Shown: one piece after another, positions 33,664 to 42,483 of the stretch
How the letters are laid out: every line of letters starts with the position of its first letter
How positions within the stretch are numbered: the first letter of the stretch is position 1
Assembly: GCA_019358975.1 (NCBI GenBank)
Contig: JAHHIL010000001.1
Span: 434,001 to 498,000 of the forward strand
Length of the DNA: 64,000 nt
Direction: 5' to 3'
DNA from: Trichocoleus desertorum ATA4-8-CV12
GTDB lineage: Bacteria > Cyanobacteriota > Cyanobacteriia > FACHB-46
The notes under the pieces: generated by a model
Seen by the model: the letters and a program-made list of their open reading frames with translations, nothing else
Databases searched by the model: none
What the model was told of the DNA's origin: nothing
Program-made: the position numbers and the translations under genes

Positions 33664-34791
33664 TTAGCTAGCAGTACTGCTGACAGGATCTGCATGATGC
33701 ATCTGATGCATGCTATGGGGGAGTTCCTGAAGGGCTGCTGCGCTGATGCCTAAATCTTGGGTGTAAGGCGCTAAAAATTCATCAGTAGAGAGATTGGCTG
33801 GGTTAGCCGCGATCGCCTGGGTCAAGTCTTCGGCTGTCGCCACCTTCTGACTTTGAATCCAATTGTCAAAGTCTTGAGGAGCTTGCACTAAAACTTTAGT
33901 TTTCATCGCGCCATGATAAGCCCCACAAAGTTCGGCGCAAATCAGCGGGTATTCTCCAATTCGATTAGGGGTGAAGCGCAGTTCACTTTGCAACCCTGGC
34001 ACCGCATCTTGCTTCAAGCGAAATTCTGGTACCCAGAAGGCATGAATCACATCATTGGCCGAAATATTGAGCTTGACTTCGCGGCCATTGGGAACGTGCA
34101 ACTCAGCCGCAACCACGCCGCTATCGGGGTAGGTAAAGATCCAGGCAAATTGCAGACCTGTGACATTCACCACTATTTCGGGAGCTTTGCCTTGCTTATC
34201 AGGGGTGGGTCCTAACCGACCTGCGGTAACGCCTTCACCCGGAGCATCCTTGCGCTGGGGAATGGTTTCATTCCGGACCGCAGCCGTCGCTGGATCTTGC
34301 AGCGCTTGCTCTTGCTCCAGTTGATTGCGATTTTTGGTGGCAGGCGTCTCAGTCAGAGTGGCCGCGATCGCCGCTCCAGGCATTTGAGCCATTCGTTCGG
34401 CTTTAGGGGCATGGGCAGCCGCGTGATTCATCGGATCAACGCCGCCTTCGCGTAGATAAACTTCGAAGCTATAGACCGAAATACCTAAAACAATGATGGC
34501 AGGGATCGCAGTCCAAAGAATTTCGAGGGGGATATTGCCGTGGATGGGAGGCCCGTCTGTATCGTCCCCCTCACGACGACGGAATCGAATAATGGAAATA
34601 ATGATGATTCCTTGAACTAGCAAAAAAATGCCAGTTCCGATGGTCATCATGACATTGAACAGTCCGTCTACAAGAGGAGCCTCTTCAGAAGCTGCAATTG
34701 GCAACAAATCATGATTTTGGCCGTACCAAACACTCACAAGTGTCAGTAGGATGCCAGCAATCATGGCTGAAATAGCGCTTGGGATTTTCAC
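33664..34791 (-). CDS. ctaC: Cytochrome c oxidase subunit II with extended linker
   Basis: 375 residues. An N-terminal hydrophobic segment (about 5-24) and two membrane helices (about 48-69 and 93-112) precede the periplasmic or lumenal CuA domain. The CuA ligands are visible: His250 and, in CAELCGAYHGAM, Cys285, Glu287, Cys289, His293 and Met296. Between the second helix and the cupredoxin domain lies a polar segment of about 80 residues (about 120-203), rich in Ala, Gln, Glu and Thr. This is longer than in most subunit II proteins and looks disordered. The CuA centre accepts electrons from cytochrome c6 or plastocyanin. It is the first gene of ctaCDE and divergent from ctaA. Confidence 0.95.
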   Translation of the reverse strand: MKIPSAISAMIAGILLTLVSVWYGQNHDLLPIAASEEAPLVDGLFNVMMTIGTGIFLLVQGIIIISIIRFRRREGDDTDGPPIHGNIPLEILWTAIPAIIVLGISVYSFEVYLREGGVDPMNHAAAHAPKAERMAQMPGAAIAATLTETPATKNRNQLEQEQALQDPATAAVRNETIPQRKDAPGEGVTAGRLGPTPDKQGKAPEIVVNVTGLQFAWIFTYPDSGVVAAELHVPNGREVKLNISANDVIHAFWVPEFRLKQDAVPGLQSELRFTPNRIGEYPLICAELCGAYHGAMKTKVLVQAPQDFDNWIQSQKVATAEDLTQAIAANPANLSTDEFLAPYTQDLGISAAALQELPHSMHQMHHADPVSSTAS

Positions 34792-35291
34792 GGCTAGTTA
34801 GAGCTTCCTATCAAAACTAACTTTGAGATTAAGTGGCAATTAATGCTTTTTAATGAGTTGAGATCTCATTAACTTAGGAAATTCAGCTCAAAGGATTCCC
34901 ACAAAATTGAATTAATTTGCTAAATGCAAATAGGATCACGAAGCTTTATCAGTTCGATCTACCTACTAAGGTAAAGCAGGGAGTTAGGGAGATCGGTCGT
35001 CATTGTATATCTTTAGGAATTTCTTCGGGATCGCACCGAAGAGAGATGAATCAAGCGCTGGAAGTGTTTATCCTATGTCTGAATTTTTACACTGGTTTAA
35101 CTTTTGAAAGCCAAATGTGATAACTCGCAGCCTACTTGACAATCCGAAGAAATTCCTAAACCTACCTCTCTCTAAGGATAGCGTCCTTAAAGTAGTAAGT
35201 AGACCCCTTCATCCTGGAAATCCAGTGCTAGGGTGAGGATGAGAGTTGGCCCAAATCTCAGTAAATTTTGATTTTTGTTAGGGTACCGCTT
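34792..35291. other. Divergent control region between ctaC and ctaA with several inverted repeats
   Basis: 500 bases without a convincing gene; a 67-codon frame (34917-35120) lacks a ribosome site and recognisable sequence. Structure is notable. A perfect 17-bp inverted repeat lies at 35012-35028 / 35144-35160, and its inner part CTTCGG can instead pair locally with CCGAAG at 35036-35041. TAAGGA-TAGCG-TCCTTA forms a hairpin at 35173-35189. Promoters for both oxidase arms must lie here, but I could not pick a reliable -35/-10 pair. Confidence 0.6.
35012..35160. repeat. Perfect 17-bp inverted repeat spaced by 115 bp
   Basis: TTTAGGAATTTCTTCGG (35012-35028) and CCGAAGAAATTCCTAAA (35144-35160) are exact reverse complements. 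The enclosed 115 bases contain no gene. Confidence 0.9.
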
Positions 35292-36269
35292 ATGACAGAT
35301 TCTGTCTTACCTCGCCACCCTGAATCAGCGACGGAGACCTCCCAGCTAGCTCAATGGATCTCACGGTTTGTGATGCGGATGGCGATCGCGACGTTGCTGT
35401 TGATGGCGATTGGCAGTGCTACCCGTGTGATGAATGCTGGATTAGCCTGCCCTGACTGGCCCTTGTGCTATGGCGAGTTGGTGCCCCGCCAGCAGATGAA
35501 TCTGCAAGTTTTCTTAGAGTGGTTTCACCGCTTAGATGCCGCCCTGCTGGGTTTGTCTTCGATCGCTTTATTTGGCGTTACTTGGTGGAATCGCCGCCAA
35601 TTGCCGACTTGGTTGCCTTGGGCCGCCACGCTAGTTGTAGGCTTGATTGTGTTTCAAGGAGCCTTGGGAGGGCTGACAGTCACTGAACTTCTACGCTTCG
35701 ACATTGTCACGGCTCACCTAGGAACGGCATTGCTGTATTTCACGACGTTGCTCGTGATTCGCATGGCGTTGGTGCCTTATCAAGGCACTGGCACTGTCGG
35801 AAAGCTACCTTGGGTTAGTCTGAGTGCGGCTATCTTTGTTTATGCTCAAAGCATTTTAGGGGCGTTAGTTGGCTCTCAGTGGGCGTTACACCAATGCTTA
35901 GGAACCGCTCAACTCTGCCAAGTGATGAATAGCCATATTGCTGGAGTGCTGCCAGCTAGCTTAGCGACGATCGCAACTGTCTGGTTGGCTTGGCGAACTC
36001 CTGCCCTAAGCTCGCTTCTGCGCCAGTTTGCCAACTGGATTGCAGGTCTGCTCGTGTTGCAAGTTGCCTTGGGGATCGCTACATTTCGTTTACACCTACA
36101 GGTGGAACCGCTGACCGTGGCTCATCAAGCCATTGGTGCGGCCTTACTCGGAACCTTGGTGGCATTCACCGTAATAGCTTGGCGCGATCGCTCCACGATT
36201 AAAGCGGCTGAGCCAACCTCTACTTTATTGGTACAACCCTCGCCTAGCATTCACTCTGAACCTGCCTAG
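35292..36269 (+). CDS. ctaA: Heme A synthase (CtaA/COX15)
   Basis: 325 residues from the ATG at 35292; the frame is open eight codons further back, but this start precedes a sensible N-terminus. Eight membrane helices are apparent. Conserved elements: SATRVMNAGLACPDWPLCYGE, FLEWFHRLDAALLG (first heme-ligand His), FQGALGGLTVTELLRFDIVTAHLGTALL and a late VAHQAIGAALLG, with His residues in matching places of the two halves. The enzyme oxidises the C8 methyl of heme O to a formyl group, giving heme A for the ctaCDE oxidase that starts on the other side of the shared control region. The Cys pair in ACPDWPLC and CLGTAQLC are the loop cysteines known from this family. Confidence 0.94.
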   Translation: MTDSVLPRHPESATETSQLAQWISRFVMRMAIATLLLMAIGSATRVMNAGLACPDWPLCYGELVPRQQMNLQVFLEWFHRLDAALLGLSSIALFGVTWWNRRQLPTWLPWAATLVVGLIVFQGALGGLTVTELLRFDIVTAHLGTALLYFTTLLVIRMALVPYQGTGTVGKLPWVSLSAAIFVYAQSILGALVGSQWALHQCLGTAQLCQVMNSHIAGVLPASLATIATVWLAWRTPALSSLLRQFANWIAGLLVLQVALGIATFRLHLQVEPLTVAHQAIGAALLGTLVAFTVIAWRDRSTIKAAEPTSTLLVQPSPSIHSEPA

Positions 36270-36376
36270 CCCCGCTTCAGGTAAGACTGTAGAGCCTAAT
36301 AAGGCCATGAATGGCTAACGATAAGTAGGGTCGTGTCCCCGCTGCTGTAGCCTGCAAGTTTTATAGGAACTAAATA

Positions 36377-37372
36377 ATGCAAGAAACGCTTTGGACTCAA
36401 GCCCCCCGCCGAAACCAAAACTTAGTTCAAGTTATTCAGAGCTATTACCAACTCACTAAACCCCGCATTATCTTGCTGCTGCTGATTACCACCGCAGGCG
36501 GGATGTGGATTGCGGCAGAAGGCCAAGTGAATCCGCTGCTGCTGCTGGTAACGTTGACAGGTGGTGCTCTGGCTGCGGCCTCTGCCAACACGATCAACTG
36601 TTTATACGATCGCGATATTGACTACATCATGGAGCGGACGCGGCATCGCCCCTTGCCTTCGGGTCGGGTGCATCCTCGTGACGCGCTGATTTTTGCGATC
36701 GCCCTGGCTTCAGTTTCCTTTTCTTTATTGGTGGTCTTCGCCAATTTGCTCAGTGCCTTGCTGGCGATGTCGGGCATTGTGGTCTATGTCTTGGTCTATA
36801 CCCACTGGCTCAAACGGCATAGTACCCAAAATATTGTGATTGGTGGTGCGGCAGGTGCGATCCCACCCTTAGTGGGTTGGGCGGCGGTGACAGGTGATCT
36901 AAGTTGGGCAGCTTGGGTGTTGTTTGCGATCGTCTTTTTCTGGACGCCCCCTCATTTCTGGGCCTTAGCCTTGATGATTCGTAAAGACTACGCCAGTGTA
37001 GGTGTGCCAATGTTGCCCGTGGTCGCTGGAGAAGCAGAAACGGCACGGCAAATTTGGTGGTATACCCTGCTCTTGATCCCCGTGACCCTTTTGTTGGTCT
37101 ATCCCTTACATGTGATGGGAGCGGTGTACGCGGCTGTAGCCTTGCTATTGGGCGGTGTCTTTGCTCAGAGAGCATGGCAACTTATGCAAGCTCCGGCTGA
37201 CTTAGATCAGGCGCGATCGCTGTTCAAGTACTCCATCCTCTATCTGATGTTGCTCTGTGCTGGCATGGTACTAGATAGTCTGCCTTTGACCCATCAATTG
37301 CTGAGCTTTTGTACCGAACATCTCCAGTCTTTGATCAGTGCAGTTCCAATGCTGCAAAGCCTAACTGTTTAG
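36377..37372 (+). CDS. ctaB: Protoheme IX farnesyltransferase (heme O synthase)
   Basis: 331 residues, a UbiA-type prenyltransferase with about nine membrane helices. The first Asp-rich motif is [26 protein letters not shown] and the second is [19 protein letters not shown]; both are specific for CtaB/COX10. It adds farnesyl to protoheme to make heme O, the substrate of CtaA. It starts 107 bases after ctaA in the same direction, completing the heme A route next to the oxidase genes. Confidence 0.96.
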   Translation: MQETLWTQAPRRNQNLVQVIQSYYQLTKPRIILLLLITTAGGMWIAAEGQVNPLLLLVTLTGGALAAASANTINCLYDRDIDYIMERTRHRPLPSGRVHPRDALIFAIALASVSFSLLVVFANLLSALLAMSGIVVYVLVYTHWLKRHSTQNIVIGGAAGAIPPLVGWAAVTGDLSWAAWVLFAIVFFWTPPHFWALALMIRKDYASVGVPMLPVVAGEAETARQIWWYTLLLIPVTLLLVYPLHVMGAVYAAVALLLGGVFAQRAWQLMQAPADLDQARSLFKYSILYLMLLCAGMVLDSLPLTHQLLSFCTEHLQSLISAVPMLQSLTV

Positions 37373-37430
37373 AATAAAAGGAGATGCTGCTTAAACTTTA
37401 GTTATAAATTGCCAAGGAATATTGATCGCT

Positions 37431-38450
37431 ATGCCTCCCGCTGTTCTGATTCAACATCTCCAGAAGCACTACGGTCAGGTTGAAGCGGTTAAAGACGTTT
37501 CGTTTCAGGTGGAACCAGGAGAAATTTTTGGTCTCCTAGGACCGAATGGTGCGGGTAAAACCACTACAATTCGCTGCCTTTGCACTCTGGCGCAACCGGA
37601 TGCTGGCAAGGTCGAGGTGTCTGGTGTTTCCGTGACTGAAAATCCCAGGGCAGCTCGACAGTTGCTGGGCTATGTAGCTCAAGAGGTGGCGCTGGATAAG
37701 GTTTTGACGGGACGGGAACTGCTGCAACTGCAAGCGGCGCTGTATCATTTGCCTCGTGCGATCGCCAAAGCACGAATTGCTACAGCGATCGAATTACTGG
37801 GCTTAGCAGAATGGGCCGACAAAAAGACAGGTACCTATTCTGGCGGTCTCCGCAAGCGGTTAGATCTGGCAGCGGGCTTGCTGCACCAGCCGGATGTCTT
37901 GGTTTTGGATGAGCCTACCGTAGGCTTGGATATTGAGAGTCGCGTAGCAGTCTGGAACTTTCTCCGCCAGTTGCGAGCCGCAGGAACCGCAGTTCTCATT
38001 ACCAGCCATTATTTAGAAGAAATCGATGCCCTAGCCGATCGCGTTGCCATTATCGATCGCGGGTTGGTGATTGCCACAGGGACTCCGTCAGATCTCAAGG
38101 ATCAAGTCGGGGGCGATCGCATTACCCTCCGAATTCGCGAGTTTACGCCACTCGAAGAAGCCGAAACAGCCAGAGCAATGTTAGAAAGCCTGCCGACTGT
38201 GCAGGAAGTGATCATCAACGAGGCTCAAGGCAATTCGCTCAATCTGGTGGTGGCCTCCCAAAGCGAAGCACTCAATACGGTACAGCAAGCCCTCAAAGAG
38301 GCGGGTTTACCCACCTTTGGCATTGCTCAAGCCCGTCCCAGCTTAGATGATGTTTACCTAGCGGCGACAGGTTGTACCCTCGTAGACGCGGAACTGGCAG
38401 CGGCAGGCAGTCGTGATCCCAAGGCTGAACGTAAACAAAATATGCGCTAA
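37431..38450 (+). CDS. ABC transporter ATP-binding protein (DrrA/ABC-2 type)
   Basis: 339 residues from the ATG at 37431 (the open frame begins three codons earlier at a TTG). Walker A is GPNGAGKTTT, the Q-loop follows in GYVAQEVALD, the signature is YSGGLRKRLDLAAGL and Walker B is VLVLDEPTVGLD, with His in ITSHYLEEID. The about 100-residue C-terminal extension is typical for DrrA-like exporters. It pairs with the permease 53 bases downstream. Its position after ctaA-ctaB is seen in other cyanobacteria as far as I recall and hints at a role linked to oxidase or heme maturation, but the cargo is unknown. Confidence 0.92.
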   Translation: MPPAVLIQHLQKHYGQVEAVKDVSFQVEPGEIFGLLGPNGAGKTTTIRCLCTLAQPDAGKVEVSGVSVTENPRAARQLLGYVAQEVALDKVLTGRELLQLQAALYHLPRAIAKARIATAIELLGLAEWADKKTGTYSGGLRKRLDLAAGLLHQPDVLVLDEPTVGLDIESRVAVWNFLRQLRAAGTAVLITSHYLEEIDALADRVAIIDRGLVIATGTPSDLKDQVGGDRITLRIREFTPLEEAETARAMLESLPTVQEVIINEAQGNSLNLVVASQSEALNTVQQALKEAGLPTFGIAQARPSLDDVYLAATGCTLVDAELAAAGSRDPKAERKQNMR

Positions 38451-38503
38451 CCCTGAGCGTTAATTCCTGAGCCCTAATTTCTAAGCTAACTAAGGACAGT
38501 TGA

Positions 38504-39418
38504 ATGAGCCGTAGTGTAACTCCCCCGAAACCCAGCGTACCTTCTGAGAATACAGTACCTAGTCATGCCGTTGGACTCGCTGCAAAACCAGCATTGCCTC
38601 AGACCAGCGCTTTGAGTGACTTTGTTCAAGAAACTTTAGCGCTTACCCGTCGCCTATTTATTCAGTTACAACGCCGTCCTTCTACATTGATTGCTGGCAT
38701 TATCCAGCCGTTGATGTGGCTGGTTCTATTTGGCGCTTTGTTTCAAAATGTGCCGCAGGGTTTGTTTGGGGATAGCCAGAGTTATGGTCAGTTTTTAGGT
38801 GCGGGCATTATTGTCTTCACGGCTTTTGGTGGGGCGTTGAATGCAGGGCTCCCCGTGATGTTCGATCGCGAGTTTGGTTTCTTAAATCGTCTGTTAGTGG
38901 CTCCTCTGGCCTCTCGCTTTTCGATTGTGGTAGCCTCAGCGATTTTTATCACCACGCTCAGCTTGATTCAGACGGCGGTGATTGTCAGCGCGATCGCATT
39001 TTTGGGCGCTGGCTTACCTAATCTCCTCGGTTTGGGTGTTGTCACCTTAATTGTGTTTGCCTTAGTTTTGGGCGTCACAGGCTTAAGCTTAGGGTTGGCC
39101 TTTGCCTTACCTGGACATGTTGAGCTAATTGCTGTAATTTTTGTCACCAATCTACCGCTGTTGTTTGCTAGCACAGCCCTAGCTCCTCTGTCTTTTATGC
39201 CCCGCTGGTTGCAGGTTGTAGCGACGCTCAATCCCCTCAGCTATGCGATCGAGCCAATTCGCTATCTCTATCTACACAACGACTGGGCCTTAAATAGTGT
39301 GGTGATGCAAGCGCCTTGGGGAGCAGTCAGCTTGGGTGGAGCCTTACTGGTGCTCTTTGCTTTTGATCTCGTCGCTCTATTGAGTATTCAACCTCTGCTC
39401 CGGCGCACCTTTGCTTAA
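38504..39418 (+). CDS. ABC-2 type transporter permease (DrrB-like)
   Basis: 304 residues. About 45 polar N-terminal residues are followed by six hydrophobic segments of the ABC-2 membrane fold, with RLFIQLQRRPSTLIAGIIQPLMWLVLFGALF opening the domain and FASTALAPLSFMPRWLQVVATLNPLSYAIEPIRYLY, the ABC-2 signature, near the end. It would form a homodimeric channel with the preceding ATPase. The Pro/Ser-rich N-terminal tail is longer than usual and probably cytosolic. Substrate unknown. Confidence 0.9.
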   Translation: MSRSVTPPKPSVPSENTVPSHAVGLAAKPALPQTSALSDFVQETLALTRRLFIQLQRRPSTLIAGIIQPLMWLVLFGALFQNVPQGLFGDSQSYGQFLGAGIIVFTAFGGALNAGLPVMFDREFGFLNRLLVAPLASRFSIVVASAIFITTLSLIQTAVIVSAIAFLGAGLPNLLGLGVVTLIVFALVLGVTGLSLGLAFALPGHVELIAVIFVTNLPLLFASTALAPLSFMPRWLQVVATLNPLSYAIEPIRYLYLHNDWALNSVVMQAPWGAVSLGGALLVLFAFDLVALLSIQPLLRRTFA

Positions 39419-39610
39419 CTAATCTTGGGGTCGCTTCTTGGGGCCGTTGCGAGGGCAGGGCGGCAAGGTTAGACTGTCTCTAGGTCAGTGAAATGAACCT
39501 GTCAAACTAGAAAGCAATATCGGCTCATGCTCTGGTGTGGGAGCTTTTCTATTTTGCTAGCGTCTTAAATCTCAGTCAAAGTTTAGTAAATATCGAATTC
39601 GGAACGGCTT

Positions 39611-40024
39611 ATGAAGATGCAGCCTCAGACTAAATTAGCTTCTCCTCATTTCCAGGCTCGGCTCGCCCTGGGTCTGCTAGTCGGGGTTGCTCTCGCTCCT
39701 TGGCTATTGCCTCAAGTGACCTTGGCTCAAACCGCTGGGGCTGTGCAGCCATTAGAGGATTTTCAAAATAAGGATGGAGGTACCGATCTCTTTTCTGATC
39801 GTTCTGGCAACGGTGCCTCCAGCTTGTTTAATCTAATGCACCGGGCTGCTTTTAGCGGCATGCGGAGTGCAGATGACTACGGAGCTGAGCAACAACAAAA
39901 TTTGAATGATGCCGCAGCTCAATTTCGGGAACTGCAATTGAAGCGCCTGAAGCAGCAACCCAGTACTCCCGCTAGTTCAACTTCTGCTCCTGCAACTATT
40001 CTGGAAATTTCTCCTGCTAAGTAG
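39611..40024 (+). CDS. Small exported hypothetical protein
   Basis: 137 residues. A signal peptide is clear: basic start, hydrophobic LALGLLVGVALAPWLLP and cleavage likely after TLAQ. The mature protein (about 95 residues) has a Gly/Asp-rich start (FQNKDGGTDLFSDRSGNG), one amphipathic helix (LNDAAAQFRELQLKRLKQQ) and a Ser/Thr/Pro tail. I recognise no family. It lies 192 bases after the permease gene and is convergent with the kinase gene, 25 bases from its end. A GGAAC before the ATG is the only hint of a ribosome site. Confidence 0.6.
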   Translation: MKMQPQTKLASPHFQARLALGLLVGVALAPWLLPQVTLAQTAGAVQPLEDFQNKDGGTDLFSDRSGNGASSLFNLMHRAAFSGMRSADDYGAEQQQNLNDAAAQFRELQLKRLKQQPSTPASSTSAPATILEISPAK

Positions 40025-40049
40025 GCAAGATGCTTGCTAGCGCTCAGGA

Positions 40050-42383
40050 CTAATTGATTGGCTTGAACCGATAAACCTGAGGTTGCTGTTTAGAAACAGG
40101 CGCGGCTTGAACTAGCTGCACTGCCCCTTCGCGATCGCCTGTCAGAGAAAAAGACACGGCACCTAGGGCACCAGTCGCAGCAAAATTAGGTGTTTCTAAG
40201 GTCTGTCTAACTCCGCGACGAGAGGGATCGCGTTGGATTCCTGCGACTAAAGTCTGGGTTGAGTCATAGGCAAGAGCCGTGCGCCAGTCGATTTCATGCC
40301 CCCATAACTTCTGGGCTTGCTGTTGAAAGGGTAGGCGAGTATTCCCCAAAACATTGGAAGGAACAGCCACGACCATGCCGACTGCTGCCTCTCCCCCTAC
40401 CTGTAAAGTCTTCTTGGTATAGATGCTGTCCCCGGCTAGAACGGGAAGCCGTCTACGGTTCATTTGTACCACCTGCAAGGCGCGATCGCTTACCTGACTG
40501 GGTGCTGCCAGCATAATCACTTCTGCTTTCTGCTCAATTGCTTGCTCAACTGTTTCGTAAGCGTTGAAGTCAGGGCCAGCCAAGTCAAATTCCCCTACAA
40601 CCTGGCCTTGATTTCCGTAAAACAAAGCGTTCTTAAATTCACTGCTTAAAGATTCGCTGTAGCTACTTCCAGAGCTGAAAAAGATCGCGACTCGTTTTTT
40701 TTGCAGTTTAGTCAGCATGTAGTTGCAGAGGGCACGGGCAGTGAAGCGATCGCTGGGCATCACGCGAAAAATATAGTTGCCCAGCGTTGAGAGTTGAACG
40801 GCAGAACTGATTGGAGCCACCATGACTAATTCGGCTGTCTGATACACCTGACCCGCTGCTAAGGTGGTATCGCTAGTGCCATGCCCTACAACTCCTAGAA
40901 CTTCGGAGCGATTGACCAAAGTGCTAGCAATCGCTTGAGCCGTTTCAGCTTGATTGCTGTCATTGGCGATCGCAACTTTGAGTGGTACGCCATTAATCCC
41001 TCCCTTCTGGTTTACCTGTGCTTGAGCGTGGGCCACCCCTCGTAAAATTTCTAAGGATGAGTAAAGGGTGTCGCCCAAAGGAACGACCACTGCGATCGCA
41101 TGAGCAGGAGTTGTCCCAATCCGAGCATTGTTGAGATAGATCAGTGTTTCGGGATCGTTACGCTCTGCCTGACGTGCGGCTTCTAGAGCTGTCACTGCTT
41201 GAGGATAAGCACTAGCGGCAAACGCATCCACTCCTTTCTGCTTAGTAGGTGGGGCGACTCCCGGCGTCAGAATTTTCTCGCCCCAGCTCATATTGGTGGT
41301 CGCGATCGCGGAATCAGAGCTAGGTACTGGGTTGAGGGCTTCTGTTGGGGTTTCTACAGCCGCATCAATGAAAAGTTGAGGCAAAGGCTTTCTAAACAGA
41401 GCCGCGACCCCGAAGCTAGCAATTGCAGCAACGCCAACTCCAACTAAAACTGGCCATAAACGACGAAAGCGATCGCTTTTAACAGGTCTGATGGGAGTTG
41501 CGATGGGAGTTGCCGCAGGTTTAACAGGATCGCTAGTAGCAACAGGCGAATCAGCAATTTGTTGGAGGTCTTGTAAAACTGTTGCTGCCGACTGGTAACG
41601 CTGGCTGAAGTGATAGCGCACCATCTTGTCGATGATGTTTCGCAAATGAGGGCTGACACGAGCTTGATCGTGCCAAACGATTTCACTGCTTTCTGGGTCG
41701 AGAGGAAACTGGGAAGGCCGCATTCCCGTTAGGGCCTGAATCGCAATCACGCCTAACGCATAAATATCGCTGCTAAATTGAGGCTTCCCTAAACATTGCT
41801 CACTGGCTCCGTAACCAGAGGTGTAAATCGGTACACTTAACTGGGTTTGGCCTGTCGTTTCGACAACTTGGTTGGTAATGGTTTTGACCGCACCAAAATC
41901 AATTAAAACTAACTTGCTGTCTTGTTGTCGCCGAATCAAATTGTCTGGCTTGATATCTCGGTGAATAACTCCTTGAGAGTGGATGTAAGCCAAGACTCCT
42001 AAAATATCTTCCAAGATGGCAATGACTTGGGCTTCTGATAGCTTGGTGCCCCCAGGTAATTCCACACTTAAAGGATTTCCAGGTATAAATTCTTGCACCA
42101 AATAAAACTCTTGCTCTTCCTCAAAGTAAGCTAGGAGTTGAGGAATTTGGTCATGGTGTTTCCCTAGCTTTTCTAAAGTTTCTGCTTCTGCATAAAACAA
42201 GCGCCTCACCTGCTGCAACACCTGTAGATGATGTGTCGAAAAATTGAGGTGTTTTAGCACACAGGGAGGATTTCCAGGTCGCTGCATGTCCTCTGCAATG
42301 TAGGTCTGACCAAACCCGCCTGAGCCTAGAGCTTGTATAACTTTGTAGCGCGTCCCTAACAGTCTTCCTAGCATTGCATTCAT
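40050..42383 (-). CDS. Ser/Thr kinase fused to a periplasmic amino-acid-binding-type receptor domain
   Basis: 777 residues (ATG at 42383, or at 42374 three codons later). The N-terminal Hanks-type kinase has the Gly loop LGSGGFGQTYIAED, Lys in CVLKHLNF, catalytic HRDIKPDNLI and IDFGAVK, all intact. One membrane helix follows (about 309-331, LWPVLVGVGVAAIASFGVAALF). A short repeat-like segment leads to a type-1 periplasmic-binding fold of the LivJ/branched-chain amino-acid group (about 425-770: AIAVVVPLGDTLYSSLEILRGVAHAQAQVN, LGVVGHGTSDTTLAAG, VMVAPISSAVQLS, FRVMPSDRFTARAL). The protein reads as a one-piece transmembrane receptor kinase whose outer domain would bind an amino acid or amide. Ligand and targets are unknown. 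Such fusions occur in cyanobacteria but I know of no characterised one. Confidence 0.9.
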   Translation of the reverse strand: MNAMLGRLLGTRYKVIQALGSGGFGQTYIAEDMQRPGNPPCVLKHLNFSTHHLQVLQQVRRLFYAEAETLEKLGKHHDQIPQLLAYFEEEQEFYLVQEFIPGNPLSVELPGGTKLSEAQVIAILEDILGVLAYIHSQGVIHRDIKPDNLIRRQQDSKLVLIDFGAVKTITNQVVETTGQTQLSVPIYTSGYGASEQCLGKPQFSSDIYALGVIAIQALTGMRPSQFPLDPESSEIVWHDQARVSPHLRNIIDKMVRYHFSQRYQSAATVLQDLQQIADSPVATSDPVKPAATPIATPIRPVKSDRFRRLWPVLVGVGVAAIASFGVAALFRKPLPQLFIDAAVETPTEALNPVPSSDSAIATTNMSWGEKILTPGVAPPTKQKGVDAFAASAYPQAVTALEAARQAERNDPETLIYLNNARIGTTPAHAIAVVVPLGDTLYSSLEILRGVAHAQAQVNQKGGINGVPLKVAIANDSNQAETAQAIASTLVNRSEVLGVVGHGTSDTTLAAGQVYQTAELVMVAPISSAVQLSTLGNYIFRVMPSDRFTARALCNYMLTKLQKKRVAIFFSSGSSYSESLSSEFKNALFYGNQGQVVGEFDLAGPDFNAYETVEQAIEQKAEVIMLAAPSQVSDRALQVVQMNRRRLPVLAGDSIYTKKTLQVGGEAAVGMVVAVPSNVLGNTRLPFQQQAQKLWGHEIDWRTALAYDSTQTLVAGIQRDPSRRGVRQTLETPNFAATGALGAVSFSLTGDREGAVQLVQAAPVSKQQPQVYRFKPIN

Positions 42384-42483
42384 AGAATACAGCAGAGTCT
42401 ACCTATCGCTAGCTCCAAAATATAGGAGTCACGATATTGGCATTGTATTCGTTGTCAATCGCTGCTGAAAAAGTTAAATGAAG

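Noticed and set aside
34917-35120. 67-codon frame between ctaC and ctaA
   Set aside because: No ribosome-binding site, no recognisable sequence, and it overlaps one arm of the inverted repeat.
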